Notes: generated from the sequence alone by a model not told the origin. DNA of 64,000 bases from Ctena decussata (GCA_963989385.1 OZ022499.1:51759757-51823756); one strand, 5' to 3'. Shown: positions 1 through 11,460, numbered from the stretch's first letter. Translations and numbers: made by a program.

Positions 1-34
1 TTTGATATCAATTCCGTTTTGAAGTGCATACTTA

Positions 35-447
35 TAGGGCTGGGACGAGTACCCGGGTACCCGAGTCCGGGTCAAGTAGACCAATTACCTGGGTACATAT
101 TTACTACCTGTTACCCGAATGCTTATAATTATGTAATTCATTAGTATTCTATTTCAATAGAATTCAACCCAAATAGAGCAAAGTTTTGCTGACTGTCTTG
201 TATAGGTTGCCATCATAATTGCCAAACCGTTTTTGCATGTTATAACAGGAAGATTTCTAAATTTTTGTGACCTTCCCATACATGTGTATGAAAATGACTT
301 ATACCTTTCTTATTATTTGAGCTAAACGTATATTTCTAACTGTGGACATGCTCAAAAATGCTATGGTAGCAGAGCAGGTTCCCGGGTACCCGCGGGTAAG
401 AGGGGCTCGGGTACCCGGGCACAAAATCTCTACCCGTCCCAGCCCTA
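35..447. mobile_element. hAT-like MITE, copy 1
   Basis: Terminal inverted repeats start TAGGGCTGGGACG and end CGTCCCAGCCCTA, and runs of CGGGTACCCG lie near both ends. The element is flanked by a perfect 8-bp target duplication CATACTTA (27-34 and 448-455). The 8-bp duplication and TAGGGCTGG-type ends fit hAT superfamily non-autonomous elements. No coding capacity. Confidence 0.85.
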
Positions 448-502
448 CATACTTATGAAGAGATATAAATCTTACTTGGTTAGCTTGTATTTTGTCCATT
501 TT

Positions 503-945
503 GGCATGCATCTAATTTCAAGCACCACGTCCAACAGTATAGATTACTTTAGTAAATACATATACATGTATGTATGTAGAAAAAGAAAAATAGAAAAAAA
601 AAATCAAAGAAAAACAATTAAAAAACAAATTAAAAATACAAAGAGTAATACAATGACAGTTGGTAGTAAAAAAGGTGGTAAGGGTTGGGTGTAGGGGAGG
701 AGGAGGCCAACAGATTTCCCTGTATTATGACATGCATTTAATTTCAAGCACTCATCCAACAGTATACCGGTAAATAACTTTTGAAAATACATGTACATGT
801 ATGTATGTAGAAAAAGAAAAATGGAAAATAAATTCAGAGAAAAACAAAAAAATAAAATTACATGTATAAAGAGTAATACAATAAGAGTTGGTAAAGTAAA
901 AGGTGGAAAGGGTTGGCAGTAGGGGAGAAGGAGGCCAACAGATGT
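503..945 (+). repeat. Two-copy tandem duplication, period about 225 bp
   Basis: Units begin at about 505 and 730 with CATGCATYTAATTTCAAGCA and end in GGAGGCCAACAGAT. They share an A-rich middle and an AGGTGGTAAGGGTTGG-type segment. The short ORFs here are low-complexity and not believable genes. Confidence 0.8.
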
Positions 946-2355
946 CAGAACTTTACGTGCAAAATACAAAAACGTTAGTCAGGGAAATTTGATTTTAGTC
1001 AGGGAAAAGACAGGGAAATTTGCTTTACTCAAATTGTGGACACCCTGTTATTCCATTTGATGTATATCTGGTAAAATTTCAAATTTTTTCTAAAACTAAG
1101 ACTGACTTGTCATGGCGACATGAATCTTAGCAAACATTCTTTTGAGTTCTTTTGGCTTTATGCGGGTTCTTGCTGCATCGGACAGCTCTTTCCTGATGCC
1201 CTTGTTTGTCGCCTTTTTCGAGACATAGGGGGTTGAGGTGGCTCGATGGGGGATGCCTGCACTCTCAAGTTAATACGTAGGCATCTCTTACCTGATGTCT
1301 GCAGCTAATATGTCCCGCGGAATGCGACAGTAAGTGTAGCTCAGAGAGGGATGCTCGTTGCCTGACGAGACCTGCGCATCATCTCTTTTCTTTCAAACTT
1401 TTTGGGCTTAGCCAACCTGAAGAAGTAAAATACAGAAATGCGCATCTGTTGCACTAAATTTGGTATGGATACGTTTATATTTTACAAGTTGACCCCAATT
1501 AAGAAGGGAGGCAAATTTGAAATAGGCAGAATTGCTTCCCCTGAGAGTTACCCATGCATCTTAAACTGTTTGGCTTTCAGCTACTGGAGCTACTGAAACT
1601 GACCTGGTAAAATAATTTTGCTTGCAACAAGAAAATACATGAAAGTCTTTCAGATATAAGTTTTAGGAAAAGACTTTTGACCCATGGCTATATGTGCCAG
1701 CCGCTTTATGCATGCTTATATTTTTGTTATTTTGCACACAGTAAAGGGCACAGTAAGTATTTGTGAATTTTGATTACCTGCATGATTAGTCTGTGTAACA
1801 ACCTTGCCAGTTTCTTAATTACATGTATCCTAACTCATGTGTTATGTCATTTAGTCACATATGTTTTAATATAGGATCAAAGATAGCTTTACAATTACAT
1901 TACAATCGTGAAACCTTTGAGAACATTGGCATGAGAAGTTAACACTATTAAGTAACAATGAAAGCATACAGACAGAACACATGTTTGTTATATACCTATC
2001 AATGATACACCCTTTGAACTGTCTGTTTTCTGGCCATCTTATTCAGAAAGCCATATCAAACTGACGTTTTCTGAATCTGTATCACTATCCCTTAAAACAA
2101 GGCTATGTCTAGAGTTCCAGCTTCAGGCGCATCATTTTTTAACGTCCGTCATAGAAACGAGCACCAGAGAAACAGGAATAGTGACGTAACATCAACAAAC
2201 ACATCAAAAGACGCGTCTCGATAGCTTAGTCAGTAGCGTTTGTCTCACAACTAGCTACATACATACCTCTGCCTCACAGGTTTGAATTTGGGTTTATGCA
2301 TCAGAGCTGGCAAGTATGAATGGTTGGCTGTTTTCTAAGGTATACAATAAACAAA
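946..2355. other. No gene recognised; somewhat GC-richer block at about 1110-1430
   Basis: No splice-bounded open reading frame or known RNA was seen. The 1110-1430 block (GGATGCCTGC, CCCGCGGAATGCGACAG) has less A+T than its surroundings, but shows no homology I recognise. Confidence 0.3.
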
Positions 2356-2358
2356 TTA

Positions 2359-2518
2359 TTATAATAGTACATGTAACTTGGTCTGGCGTACTGTAGCACG
2401 TCTCGTGGCTGAGCTCATACCTTCGGATCACCCTCGACACAAGCGTCTTGGGTGATCCGATGGTATGAGCTCATCCACTCGACGTGATACAGTACGCCAG
2501 ATCAAGTTACTATTATGA
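2359..2518. mobile_element. Palindromic MITE-like element, single copy
   Basis: The outer arms are GTAACTTGGTCTGGCGTACTG and its near reverse complement at 2490-2512. The inner arms are GAGCTCATACC...TCGGATCACCC and their complement GGGTGATCCGATGGTATGAGC. The arms account for nearly the whole element, so it would fold into one long hairpin. Confidence 0.65.
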
Positions 2519-2884
2519 TAATGTGTATTTATTGCATGTACAAGGATTTTAATGAGAAAATAATGAACTTTTCAACATTCAGTCAGCATAAATAGCATGA
2601 AAGATATATACATGTATGTAATGTTATATGTATTAATTGCCTTGAATGAATTTATGCTATAACAGTATTTTTTCAAAGCACAGTATTCAGCACATATCCT
2701 CTAGACTGTTTTACTCAGTTCACTGTTAACTGTCACTGATTTATGACTAACAAACCAAACCAAATTTTATTTTAACCAATACCTGTAAGAGTGTGTCTGT
2801 AAGTGTTCTGGTCCCAGTTCTTCAAAGCATTGTAAGCTTAAAGAAGTTGTCAGTCAAATAAAATTAAGTGTACTTAAAAAATTT

Positions 2885-2990
2885 CCGCTGTAAAAATGAG
2901 TAGCCTTTGCACACTGCAAAAGCTCCTCACATTTTTGTCCATAAAAAATAGCAGTGGTTTTACATATTATGTGTTGAAAATGTAACGGCT
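2885..2990. repeat. Short hairpin repeat, copy 1
   Basis: It contains TTTGCACACTGCAAAAGCTCC followed by CACATTTTTGTCCATAAAAAATAGCAG. The same arrangement recurs at 8755-8880, indicating a dispersed hairpin element. Confidence 0.5.
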
Positions 2991-3754
2991 TGTTAACTAA
3001 AGACTTTGTTAGTTAAGGTATTTAGATACACAATAACTCTGTATTGACTTGTTAAAACACATAACAGAGTTATTGTTCATGGTGAAATCAATCAACTATG
3101 GAATATATACACACTTACAATGTCTACCATAAAGATCCTAAGTTTTCGGACAGATACGTCTGTACAAACAGTGGAAATCGTGATCAGACTGTTCCTTAGG
3201 AACCAGAATGATCAAGGTCTTTACAATTTCAATTCCATCTGCGCATTTTTGAGGCATTACTCTGGTAGACCCGGAACAACAGGAAAATAAATAATAGGGC
3301 AAGGACCGGCTGTGCTTGCAGCAGGTGCAGTATTTGGGCAGTCTTTTTAACTTAAACATTGTTTTTCTAGGAAACAAAATGTAAAAATATACTTATTATC
3401 AAGATAATTGCAATTTTTCTTACCAGTTTGTTTCAAATACCCTATATTAAAGAGTATATGATTTGCAGAAATGAAAGTGCATCCATGTGCTAGAGACATG
3501 AATTTTAATGGAAAATGTGTAAAAAAAAAGTATGTATAAATACTAAAGTTTGTTTTTTAGGAAAACAAAACAGTGAAAATTTTTCTTTTCTTATACAAAT
3601 GTTTTATAGCCCTTTGGGTTATTCAGCTGGTATAATGAAATGAATGCCCCACCAATATTTTTATTCACTATTTGTCTACCTTAAGCAACTGGGCCCTGTT
3701 CTCAAATGATTATATTTCCCTTCTGTTTGAGCAAGATAAGGAAAGGTTCTCGCC

Positions 3755-3828
3755 TCAAGCGGGGCTCGAACCCGGTTTGCTAGATCATTAGGCCAGCGCC
3801 TACCCTACTGAGCTACAGGGGCTCCTGT
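3755..3828 (-). repeat. tRNA-like sequence (SINE head or tRNA pseudogene)
   Basis: Read on the minus strand it has a D-arm/A box (TGTAGCTCAGTAGGG) and a T-arm/B box (GGGTTCGAGCCC). The 3' acceptor strand does not pair with the 5' GCCCCTG and the anticodon loop is oversized, so it is not a functional tRNA. Confidence 0.5.
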
Positions 3829-4149
3829 AAGGTTCGGAAATTTTGTGTATGGATAGCAGAGACTGAGTGGACTGCACATACAGATATATATCCAAAAGGG
3901 TCCTTTATTGGTGCCAGGGGTTAGTTCATTAAGTTGTTTAGATATTAGTGTTCATTTTCTTATTGTGCATGCAACTCCCAGCATGCATTAGGCATTAGAT
4001 TATATGTACCCTTTTCTTACTTCCCATGGTTAGCATAAAAGTTTTGGCTAGCATATTATATTTACATTCATAGGTTTATTTGGTGAATTAGCATGGCATT
4101 AGACAATAAGTTCTTTATAGCTGTCTTGTTTCCCATTTTAGCATATGCG

Positions 4150-4475
4150 TTATTGTTTTGTGTCACATTTATGCGTATTCATAATTGTGTTGTGTCTCAT
4201 TTATACATAGTCACAATTGTGTTGTGTCTCATTTATGCATATTCATGATTGTGTTGTGCCCCATGAATGCATGTTCATAAATGAGTTATGTCCCACTTAT
4301 ACATATTCATAATTTGTTTTGTGTCGCCTTTATTCACATTTATAATTGTGTTGTGTCTCATTTATGCATATTCATAATTGCATTGTGCCCCACTAATGCA
4401 TGTTCATAAATGTGTTATGTCCCAGTTTTTCATATTTATGTGTGTGTTCTTTCCCATTTATGCATATATTTACAG
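4150..4475 (+). repeat. Minisatellite, unit about 36 bp
   Basis: Around nine diverged units of the form CATAATTGTGTTGTGTCTCA plus TTTATGCATATT are present, drifting to CATAAATGTGTTATGTCCCA. No coding meaning is seen. Confidence 0.75.
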
Positions 4476-4620
4476 CAGAGGCAGAAAAATGTGAGCTAAA
4501 TATTATTTTTTCATCCCAGAATAGTCTGAACCTGACTCTGATGTCTTTCAGATTTGGATACCGCCATGATATAAAAAGTGGTATATATATAGGTGGCAAT
4601 AAAAACAGTCACAGCAAATA

Positions 4621-4690
4621 GTATGGCAAACAGTGTAGATCCAGATGAGACAGCTCATTATGAGCCATCTCACCTTGATCTGCAATACCC
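4621..4690. mobile_element. Family B MITE fragment
   Basis: GGCAAACAGTGTAGATCCAG followed by ATGAGACAGCTCATTATGAGCC and a diverged second arm matches the hairpin core of family B. The outer segments are missing. Confidence 0.55.
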
Positions 4691-4692
4691 TA

Positions 4693-4868
4693 GTGTTCTT
4701 AAGTATTGGGACACCTAAAAACCATTAAATTTTCCATTTGGGACAAATGGAAAATTAATGGTTTTTAGGTCTCCCAATATTTTGTGCTTAAGTATAGGGA
4801 CACCTAAAACCATTAATTTTCTATTTGTCCCAAATGGAAAATTAATGGTTTTTAGGTGTCCCATTATT
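4693..4868. mobile_element. Double palindrome (two nested hairpins)
   Basis: The block GGGACACCTAAAAACCATTAA / TTAATGGTTTTTAGGTSTCCC occurs twice in succession, each as a hairpin around GTCCCAAATGG. The arrangement looks like one palindromic MITE inserted in, or duplicated beside, another copy. Confidence 0.6.
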
Positions 4869-5064
4869 TATAAAGCATCTCTTATCTGGACTTTGGGATG
4901 AAGGAGTTAAACATGTGACATTTTTCCATAGGTTTTCCAGCAAGACAACGAAGATGTAAGTTGTTAAAATAATGTGTTGTTTGTTTCAAGCAAGTTTAGG
5001 TTTGGTAATTTATTGTATGTTTGATAATTAGATACTCTTTGTTGTATTTATTGTATAGATATTC

Positions 5065-5271
5065 AGAGCTCTAGGTAAGAGGGAGTATTTGATGATAATT
5101 AGGGATAATTTTTAATTCCGTGTAAAAACATATATTGTGACCCCTCAGCTGAACCGTCTCGACGAGACGGTTCAGATGAGGGGTCACAACATATGGTTTC
5201 AATGAGAAATAAAAAAAAATTATCCCTCAATTATCATCAACTACCCCTCTTATCTAGAGCTCTGGATATTT
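5065..5271. mobile_element. Family C MITE, full copy
   Basis: TIRs are AGAGCTCTAGGTAAGAGGG and CCTCTTATCTAGAGCTCT. The centre is a hairpin TGTGACCCCTCAGCTGAACC / GGTTCAGATGAGGGGTCACA. It is near-palindromic over its 207 bp. A second full copy is at 43718-43922. Confidence 0.8.
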
Positions 5272-5428
5272 TTAATGAATTTAATTTCTAGTGTCATTCA
5301 GGATTTTTAAATTGAGTTTACAAAGATTTGTTTTATACTGTATACTTTAAAATTGCAAAAAATGATCCAATACTGTACGAGGGATGATTGATAAGTCCTG
5401 AGCCTCACCATGTTTTGAAACCTTTATA

Positions 5429-6273
5429 CAGTCGAACTTCACTGGCTCGAACTCGGAAGGCTCGAACGCTATGCTTCGGTCGAACTGACTTTCCAGTCCC
5501 GGCAAAACTCCCATTCATTTTAATTTAACCTGCGACCTTTGGCTCGAACTACGATGGCTCGAACGCTCGAACCCCAAACCCGGTCCCTAGGGTACATTTT
5601 CTATGTAAAAACCTATCGATGGCTCGCACTAATTACCTTGTAAATAATTTCCATTTCAATAACGGTCACTCAGGCGTTTGATCATTGTCATAAGACGCTT
5701 TTATCTTGACAAAGCGTTTGCCGAAACCTCAGGTAGACTTGATCGGCCCGAGCTCAATTAAAGCCGCCCTTTGATCAACTGGTCAATGGAACTTTCTGAG
5801 TGGTTGTCAATTTAAGCTGATTGTGTAGCTTGGTCTTATCTATTTTAAATGTGTATTATCACCCTGGGCTAATGAGGCGGCATATGAAAATTGAAGATGG
5901 TAAAATATTTTTCTTCAGTTAATATTTCACAGCGAAATTGGTAAAACGTGCCAAAATTTACGTCTTTGCCTTTAATTACGTAACAAAATTAGGGCCCGTC
6001 ATTCACTCCTGCAGTCATGTCAGAGAGTACGTCAGCTTCCGAGCAATCTGGTGAAGGACCCGGCAACGGGGGGATACCCAGATCGGATATTTCTGCTGGC
6101 ACCGAGTGGCTTAAATTATGACGGATCAATAAACAGGAAGACACCCTTGCTATGATAGAAAAGCATAATACATACGACTGGACCTTGTGAGTTGGTCTTC
6201 AATGGCTCGAACTACCGATCGCTCGAACTTTTTTTGGTGGTCCCGGCGAGTTCGAGCCATCGAAGTTCGACTG
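5429..6273. mobile_element. 845-bp TIR element with TA target duplication (pogo/mariner-like)
   Basis: It starts CAGTCGAACTTCACTGGCTC and ends GAGCCATCGAAGTTCGACTG, with TA on both sides (5427-5428, 6274-6275). Several GGCTCGAAC motifs are repeated subterminally. Near 6016 an ATG opens a short frame (MSESTSASEQSGE...), stopped within about 35 codons. It may be a remnant of an autonomous transposase start. It is non-autonomous. The element at 19158-19987 has similar architecture. Confidence 0.75.
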
Positions 6274-7276
6274 TAGTGGATTTGAGTAATTTATTTTAAA
6301 CACCCATTCTACAGAGCAACATTCGTCAAATTTATCTTAAATATCAATTGGATGACACTTCACCTTTTACAGTTACCCCCACAAGTGCACTGTATAACTC
6401 TTTGACCGACCATAATTTTAGCAGAATCAAACATTTTGCAATTGTTTTTGCAATTATATGTCCTACAGCATCCCGGTAATTGATGATATATGCAAACATA
6501 AATTTATTCCATTCCAGAATAAAAAGAAAAATTTTAATTTTCAGGAAGTGTCTATTTTGAGAGTTGCTGCAGATAGTGCATAATCAGAGTCGCATGCATT
6601 GCTTGCACAGAAGTGGATATCTATAAACTTTTTTTGACGAAAATCATGTAAGATGTCAGTGTTTATTTGTGTGTAAACATTGTTTGGTTTTGCCCACAGT
6701 GTTCCTAACAAACACGAAATTAGGATATGGGTCTGTAAATTTTGGGGTTGCAATATTTAAGGGTTTACGGTAAAGCCACCAGAGGCCAAAATATTTTGCA
6801 TTTCCATCAAACCATTGACCAGTCATTATACTTGCATGTATTAAAACAAGAACCGCGTTTAAATCTTGTAGAATGTGAAGAATGGTTTTTCAAAGAAGTG
6901 CAAGGCAAATAGATTGTAATTGTTATTTTAAAAATATGCCACCCCTCTTGTGTTTACGGCGCTGTAAAAAAGAAGTCTTTTGCCAAAATTTTTTTAAACT
7001 TCCATCGACAGTTAGTGAATGACAACTAGTTACTTTCGCGGTAAGCATCCATGCGCAGATTCACTAGAAGTATCTTAGGCTCAGAACTTATCAATCAACC
7101 CTCGTACACTGTATTATAGAGTTTTAGTCACTCATTCCTGTTGCATAAAAAGATGAGTCTGTTTCTCTTACTGTTAATGTTGCTTTATTAACAATTTTCG
7201 GATTCATCATGAAATTAAAGGTGCCCAGTGAATACATAAACTTTATATTTTGTGCACAGACTTTTATAGAACTGTG

Positions 7277-7550
7277 CCGGGCCACGTAGCACAGTTGGTA
7301 GGGCACCTGACTCATAAGTCAGAGGTCTTGGATTCGATACCGGTCTGGCCACACACTTTCGTTTCTCCTTCCGCTGATTCAAGAAGGGCAGTTATCAGTT
7401 ACTGGCGAAAGTATGTGCATTTAGTACTGGTTAACTGCTTAGGAGGTCTAAGCCTGCCCAGGGACAGTATGGTTAGGTCAACTGACCGTCCCGACATGAC
7501 CGTAGCTGTTTACTGTGGACATAAAGCAACAAATCAATCAATCAATTTAC
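7277..7550 (+). mobile_element. tRNA-derived SINE
   Basis: The 5' part (about 7281-7353) folds as a tRNA: GGCCACGTAGCACAGTTGG, anticodon stem-loop CTGACTCATAAGTCAG (CAT anticodon, Met-like) and T-arm GGATTCGATACC. A SINE body follows (CTTCCGCTGATTCAAGAAGG) with a 3' tail of (AATC)n at 7530-7548. The same body occurs in reverse at 48471-49935. Confidence 0.8.
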
Positions 7551-7746
7551 AGAACTGCAAAATTTAAACACCCTAACATAGACAGACCTCAGGATTATGG
7601 CACAGTGAAGTGAAACTATTCTAAAGATTGAAGATCCGTTGCAGTATAGCAAAGCATATGCCTAAGCAGTCAGGGCAAAATGAACAATTTGTAAATATAT
7701 CAGCACCTGAAATATGTGTATAAAGTGTGTGGGTCAATCTTGTTCC

Positions 7747-8160
7747 ACTATTTTTACAAATGGAAACAACTTTTATAACTTCCTGGGGCCGTATTCATAA
7801 AACAACTTAAGTCGTTGCTATGCTGTTGCTAAGGCTAAATTTCTTAGAAGGAGATTCCCTACAACTATGAAATTTGCTCTGGAGGAACAGTCTTACAAAG
7901 ACTGTTCCTCCAGAACAAATTTCATAGTTGTATGGAATCTCCTTTATAGATATTTAACCTTAGCAACAGCATAGCAACGACTTAAGTGGCTTTATGAATA
8001 CGGCCCCTGTTTGCTTCCCTGGATGGAGAAGCCCTTTGGGATCTAAGAAAAGAATTCTCCTAAATTTGCTTATAGGGGAGCAAGTTCTTCCTTTTAAGAG
8101 TTGGTACCCATTGAGAAGGGAGGCAAAAATACTGTAGATATGCTTCACTTGAAAGTGTAC
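7747..8160. mobile_element. Family D MITE interrupted by a family F MITE
   Basis: Family D begins TTTTTACAAATGGAAACAAC, is split after ACTTCCT, and resumes at 8008 with TGTTTGCTTCCCTGG. It runs to AAGTGTACCCATCACCTTA. Comparison with the intact copy at 12233-12435 (GACTTCCTGTTTGTTTCC) shows the join. Confidence 0.75.
7785..8007. mobile_element. Family F palindromic MITE, copy 1 (nested in family D)
   Basis: TIRs are GGGGCCGTATTCATAAAAC and GCTTTATGAATACGGCCCC. It is almost fully palindromic, with the centre AGTCTTACAAAGACT. It is 223 bp, with no ORF. Confidence 0.85.
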
Positions 8161-8754
8161 CCATCACCTTAAATGACTATTTCATCTTAGGCTTGGCTTA
8201 GGCTTATATCTTTGGTTTTCTCATGCAAAGTTTTATAAAAGTGTTTGCAAACATTATAAACCAAGATCAGACTTCTCCTGATCTGGGTCTACACTATTTT
8301 GCTCATAGGGTGCTTCTTAAAGCATTCTTTGGTTTAGGAATAGCTCTACTAAAAGGATTTAAAAAATCAGGGAAACAAATTCATTTCTACTTACTTTTCA
8401 ACTTTCAGATTTTCTTTGAAACAAATACATGCAGTTTGAATTAATCTGAGAATTATTATATTTTCAGTGTGCTTTGCCAAGAAGATTGTCAGGATTCCTG
8501 AACAAGAGAACACAAGACTACAGTTGATGTGCCAAATATTTTAGACAGTATTCCATTGTTAGGGTAAAGCAGCTGAGCTAGTCACTTCCAGTTTAGAGAA
8601 GAATCTGAATAGGCCTCGAGTATCTGCATTAGTTCCTTGGTCTGCCCCTTGTCGGTGCAAAAGCTCGGGCTCAGTTGTTCAGAGCATCATTAGCTTAACA
8701 AAGTCACAAGTCAAGGATATGTTAAGTCTTCTGGCACATATACAATCAAATGTG

Positions 8755-8880
8755 ATAAGATTTTTTGTAAAAAAATGTGAGAAGCTTTTGCATTGCAAAA
8801 GCTGCTCACATTTTTTTTGGCAAAAATAGCAGTATTTTTGCTTACAATACGTTTGAAAACATAACATCTCCTTATGTTAC
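8755..8880. repeat. Short hairpin repeat, copy 2
   Basis: AATGTGAGAAGCTTTTGC and GCAAAAGCTGCTCACATT form a near-perfect hairpin. AAAAATAGCAGT follows, as in the copy at 2885-2990. Confidence 0.55.
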
Positions 8881-9390
8881 GACATTGTTTGTTTTGAACA
8901 ATTGGCCTGTTTGCTGATATCCTAAGGGGTTCTCTAGTGTCCTAGATCTGTGATGGTTGCTTGGTCTATTTTGTCTGACTCTTTGAGCAAAATATTATAT
9001 CTGAGAATAGGTCTTCCCTTTCAAGAGCTCAGAAGGAATATTTTGAAAGTTTGATAGATCCTATAATTAAAACAAGTCTAGATAGATCTATTCTGATGCA
9101 TCATTTTGTATTATCCCTATACCAAAGATAGAGATAACTACATTTGGTGGTACTTGGCAGTATTGTTGAAGACAAATTTTGCCAAAAGTAAAACGTTGCC
9201 AATAGACATTTATCGTTTGTTGACCTTGTATCTGTGTTAATAATAAGATGTGTGATATTAAATCTGCCAGTGTAGATCCAAGTTAACATGCTCAGATGCC
9301 TACTTTGAGTCTAGATCTGAATTAGCATGCTTTTATGAAACCTCTGGTTTGAGTCTTGGTCTTGGCTGTTCACCAATACACCAATACGTT

Positions 9391-9630
9391 TGAGCCGCGA
9401 CACGAGAAAACCAACAAAGTGGTTGTGCGGCAGCGCAGACTCAGTTCAGCCTGGGCATCCGCCCTGTCTGACCAGAGTCTTTGCTGTCCACATGAAAGTA
9501 GCTTAGACCCTTAGCTACCCTTCAAGCGCTTAGCAAAGAGTCTGATCAGACTTGGCAGATGCTGAGGCTGATCTGAGTCTGCGCTTGGCGCTGAACCACT
9601 TTGTTGGTTATCCCGTGTTGTGGCGCATTT
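9391..9630. mobile_element. Family A MITE
   Basis: Ends are TGAGCCGCGACACGAGAAAA and CCCGTGTTGTGGCGCA. The internal arms ACTCAGTTCAGCCTGGGCAT and their complement make one long hairpin around GTAGCTTAGACCCTTAGCTAC. This is one of nine copies in the window. Confidence 0.85.
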
Positions 9631-9799
9631 AGTTACTTGTTGGTGTGATGTGGTTCAGTTGTTGAATTGAGTTATAGCTGTTTGCGTGTGTCCTATGACA
9701 CCTTTTCTTCGTGACATGGCATATACAATGTGGAATTTTTCATGCATTTCATTTGGTCTTCAGATGTTTTTTTCCACCATTTTGTCATGGAAAGGTATC

Positions 9800-9970
9800 T
9801 TTTGTGACTTCCTGGTTGCTTCCCAGGGTGACAAAGCCTTCCTCAAAGGGGTGAAGTCTTAACTGAGGAGCAAATTCTTTTAAGTGTAGAGAAGGAAGGC
9901 AAAAATGAAAAAGGTAGAGTTGCCTCTCCTGAAATTGAACCTATTCACTATATGCTAGTTTTTCAGGGAG
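9800..9970. mobile_element. Family D MITE, diverged
   Basis: GACTTCCTGGTTGCTTCCCAGG, then GAGGAGCAAATTCTTTTAAG and GGCAAAAATGAAAAAGG...GCCTCTCCTGAAATTGAACC, match the family in order. Confidence 0.6.
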
Positions 9971-10439
9971 CTTATTTCCAAGTCGAAATTCATCTGTGCA
10001 AGCTCTGAAATTCTAGCTCCTTATAATCCACACTTCTTGTGCAATGCAAAAAAAAGATCCAACTCCTTATAATCCACAACATCTTTGCAATGCAAAAAAA
10101 AAAAATGTGCTGAATATTATTCAATGAAAACTGACTTTGTCTTAAATTGTGAAGTGCTATTTATGTTTGTTTGAGAAATAATATGTTATGCTTTACATGT
10201 TGAAATTTGTATGTATATTTTAATAATTGCTTATAGTTAATTACTGACAATGTAGTTTCTGTGATATTGTTTTGATGTATACTGTGTAGCAGTTTAAAAT
10301 GCCTTGCGGGGTGTGCATGAAGGATGAAATCCAGCTGGTACATCTGTACAGTCCAGTGAGGGTCTACTTCATTTTTCTACACATGTTTAAGATGTGTGGA
10401 TACACTGCTTTGTTTTTCTGTCATTTCTTTAAAAGTAAA

Positions 10440-10635
10440 AAACTTCTATCACTTCCTGTATGCTTCTACAGATGCTATAGACCTTTCAAATTGGGACAAC
10501 TCTTTAAGGAAAGAATTTGCTCCTAAGGGAGCAAATCTTTTCCTGTAAGAGTTGATCCCCAGTGGAAAGGGAGGTGAGAAATGACAATGATATAGAGTTT
10601 TGTCCCCAGAAAGTCGCAGAATATGAGGGTATTTT
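10440..10635. mobile_element. Family D MITE
   Basis: CACTTCCTGTATGCTTCTAC, the palindromic core AAGAATTTGCTCCTAAGGGAGCAAATCTTTT and AAGAGTTGATCCCC are present. The distal end is diverged. Confidence 0.65.
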
Positions 10636-10650
10636 TGGTAATTTATGATA

Positions 10651-10888
10651 TGAGCCGAGACAAGACAAAACAACAAAGTGGTCTATATGCACAGTGAAGA
10701 CTCAGATCAGTCTGAGCATCTTCCCAGTCTGATCAGTCTTCGCTGTGTGCTTAAAGAGTAGCTAAGGGTGTGGGCAACCTGCATGCCAACAGTAAAGACT
10801 GATTTGACTGGGCTTAATGCCCAGGCTGATCTGAGTCTTCACGAGCCGCACATGCCACTTTGTTGGTTTTATCGTGTCGCAGCTGATA
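10651..10888. mobile_element. Family A MITE
   Basis: Ends are TGAGCCGAGACAAGACAAAA and ATCGTGTCGCAGCT. The left arm CTCAGATCAGTCTGAGCATC and the right arm GCCCAGGCTGATCTGAGTC are present. Confidence 0.8.
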
Positions 10889-11099
10889 TCATATGGAGTG
10901 AATTAATATGTTCTGCAACATGAGTCATATAAACAAGCCATTTGATGCAAAAGTGTCTTATCACATACAAAGTATGCAAGGCAGTAAGGCAAAAATAAGC
11001 CTAGGAAATGCACGATGACCTTGTTCTTTGCTCTGGATCTTCGTTATTGCCATTGTGAGCATTTCAGTTTTTGTCTTGTCTGCGACTAGTAGAATCACG

Positions 11100-11460
11100 G
11101 TGGTAATACAAATTTCCCTACCTGTGCTGTTGACTGAGACATTTAATTACCATACATGCAAAAAGTGGCTGTCGATCAAGACAATCAATAGCAGTATCAG
11201 CATAGTCGATAGCCATTAAGAATAGTATCATTTACCATTATTGTTTATTGGTAATGCTTATGACTGAATTCTCAGTTGACAGCCATTTTGTACAGTACAG
11301 GATTGGTCCACAGCATAGGTAGGCGAATTGGTATTACCCTCGTGAGTATGTGAGGTATAGGTATTACTTTTCCAGCAATGTCGACAGTTTAACTTTCGTC
11401 GAGTTTTCTGGTTTAGCTCTGTGACAGTGTGCAGACAGGTGAGACACACATTTCTACAGA
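11100..11460 (+). repeat. Dispersed repeat shared with the 5' flank of the receptor gene
   Basis: CTGTGCTGTTGACTGAGAC, AAAAGTGGCTGTCGATC and TAGTATCATTTACCATTATT recur in the same order at 62890-63260. The tail (TTTTCTGGTTTAGCTC) also occurs near 24215. Confidence 0.55.

Noticed and set aside
7281..7353. Functional tRNA-Met gene
   Set aside because: The anticodon arm is good, but the acceptor stem has mismatches, the B box deviates, and the sequence continues into a SINE body shared with 48471-49935.
7250..7567. 105-codon plus-strand ORF
   Set aside because: It reads through the tRNA head and body of a SINE.
8476..8535. Possible terminal exon after TATTTTCAG (reads CALPRRLSGFLNKRTQDYS, stop), with a possible micro-exon at 4932-4955 (VFQQDNED, donor GTAAGT)
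   Set aside because: Splice-like signals are present and the phases can be made to fit, but the peptides match nothing I know and no further exons could be linked. Transcript evidence would be needed.
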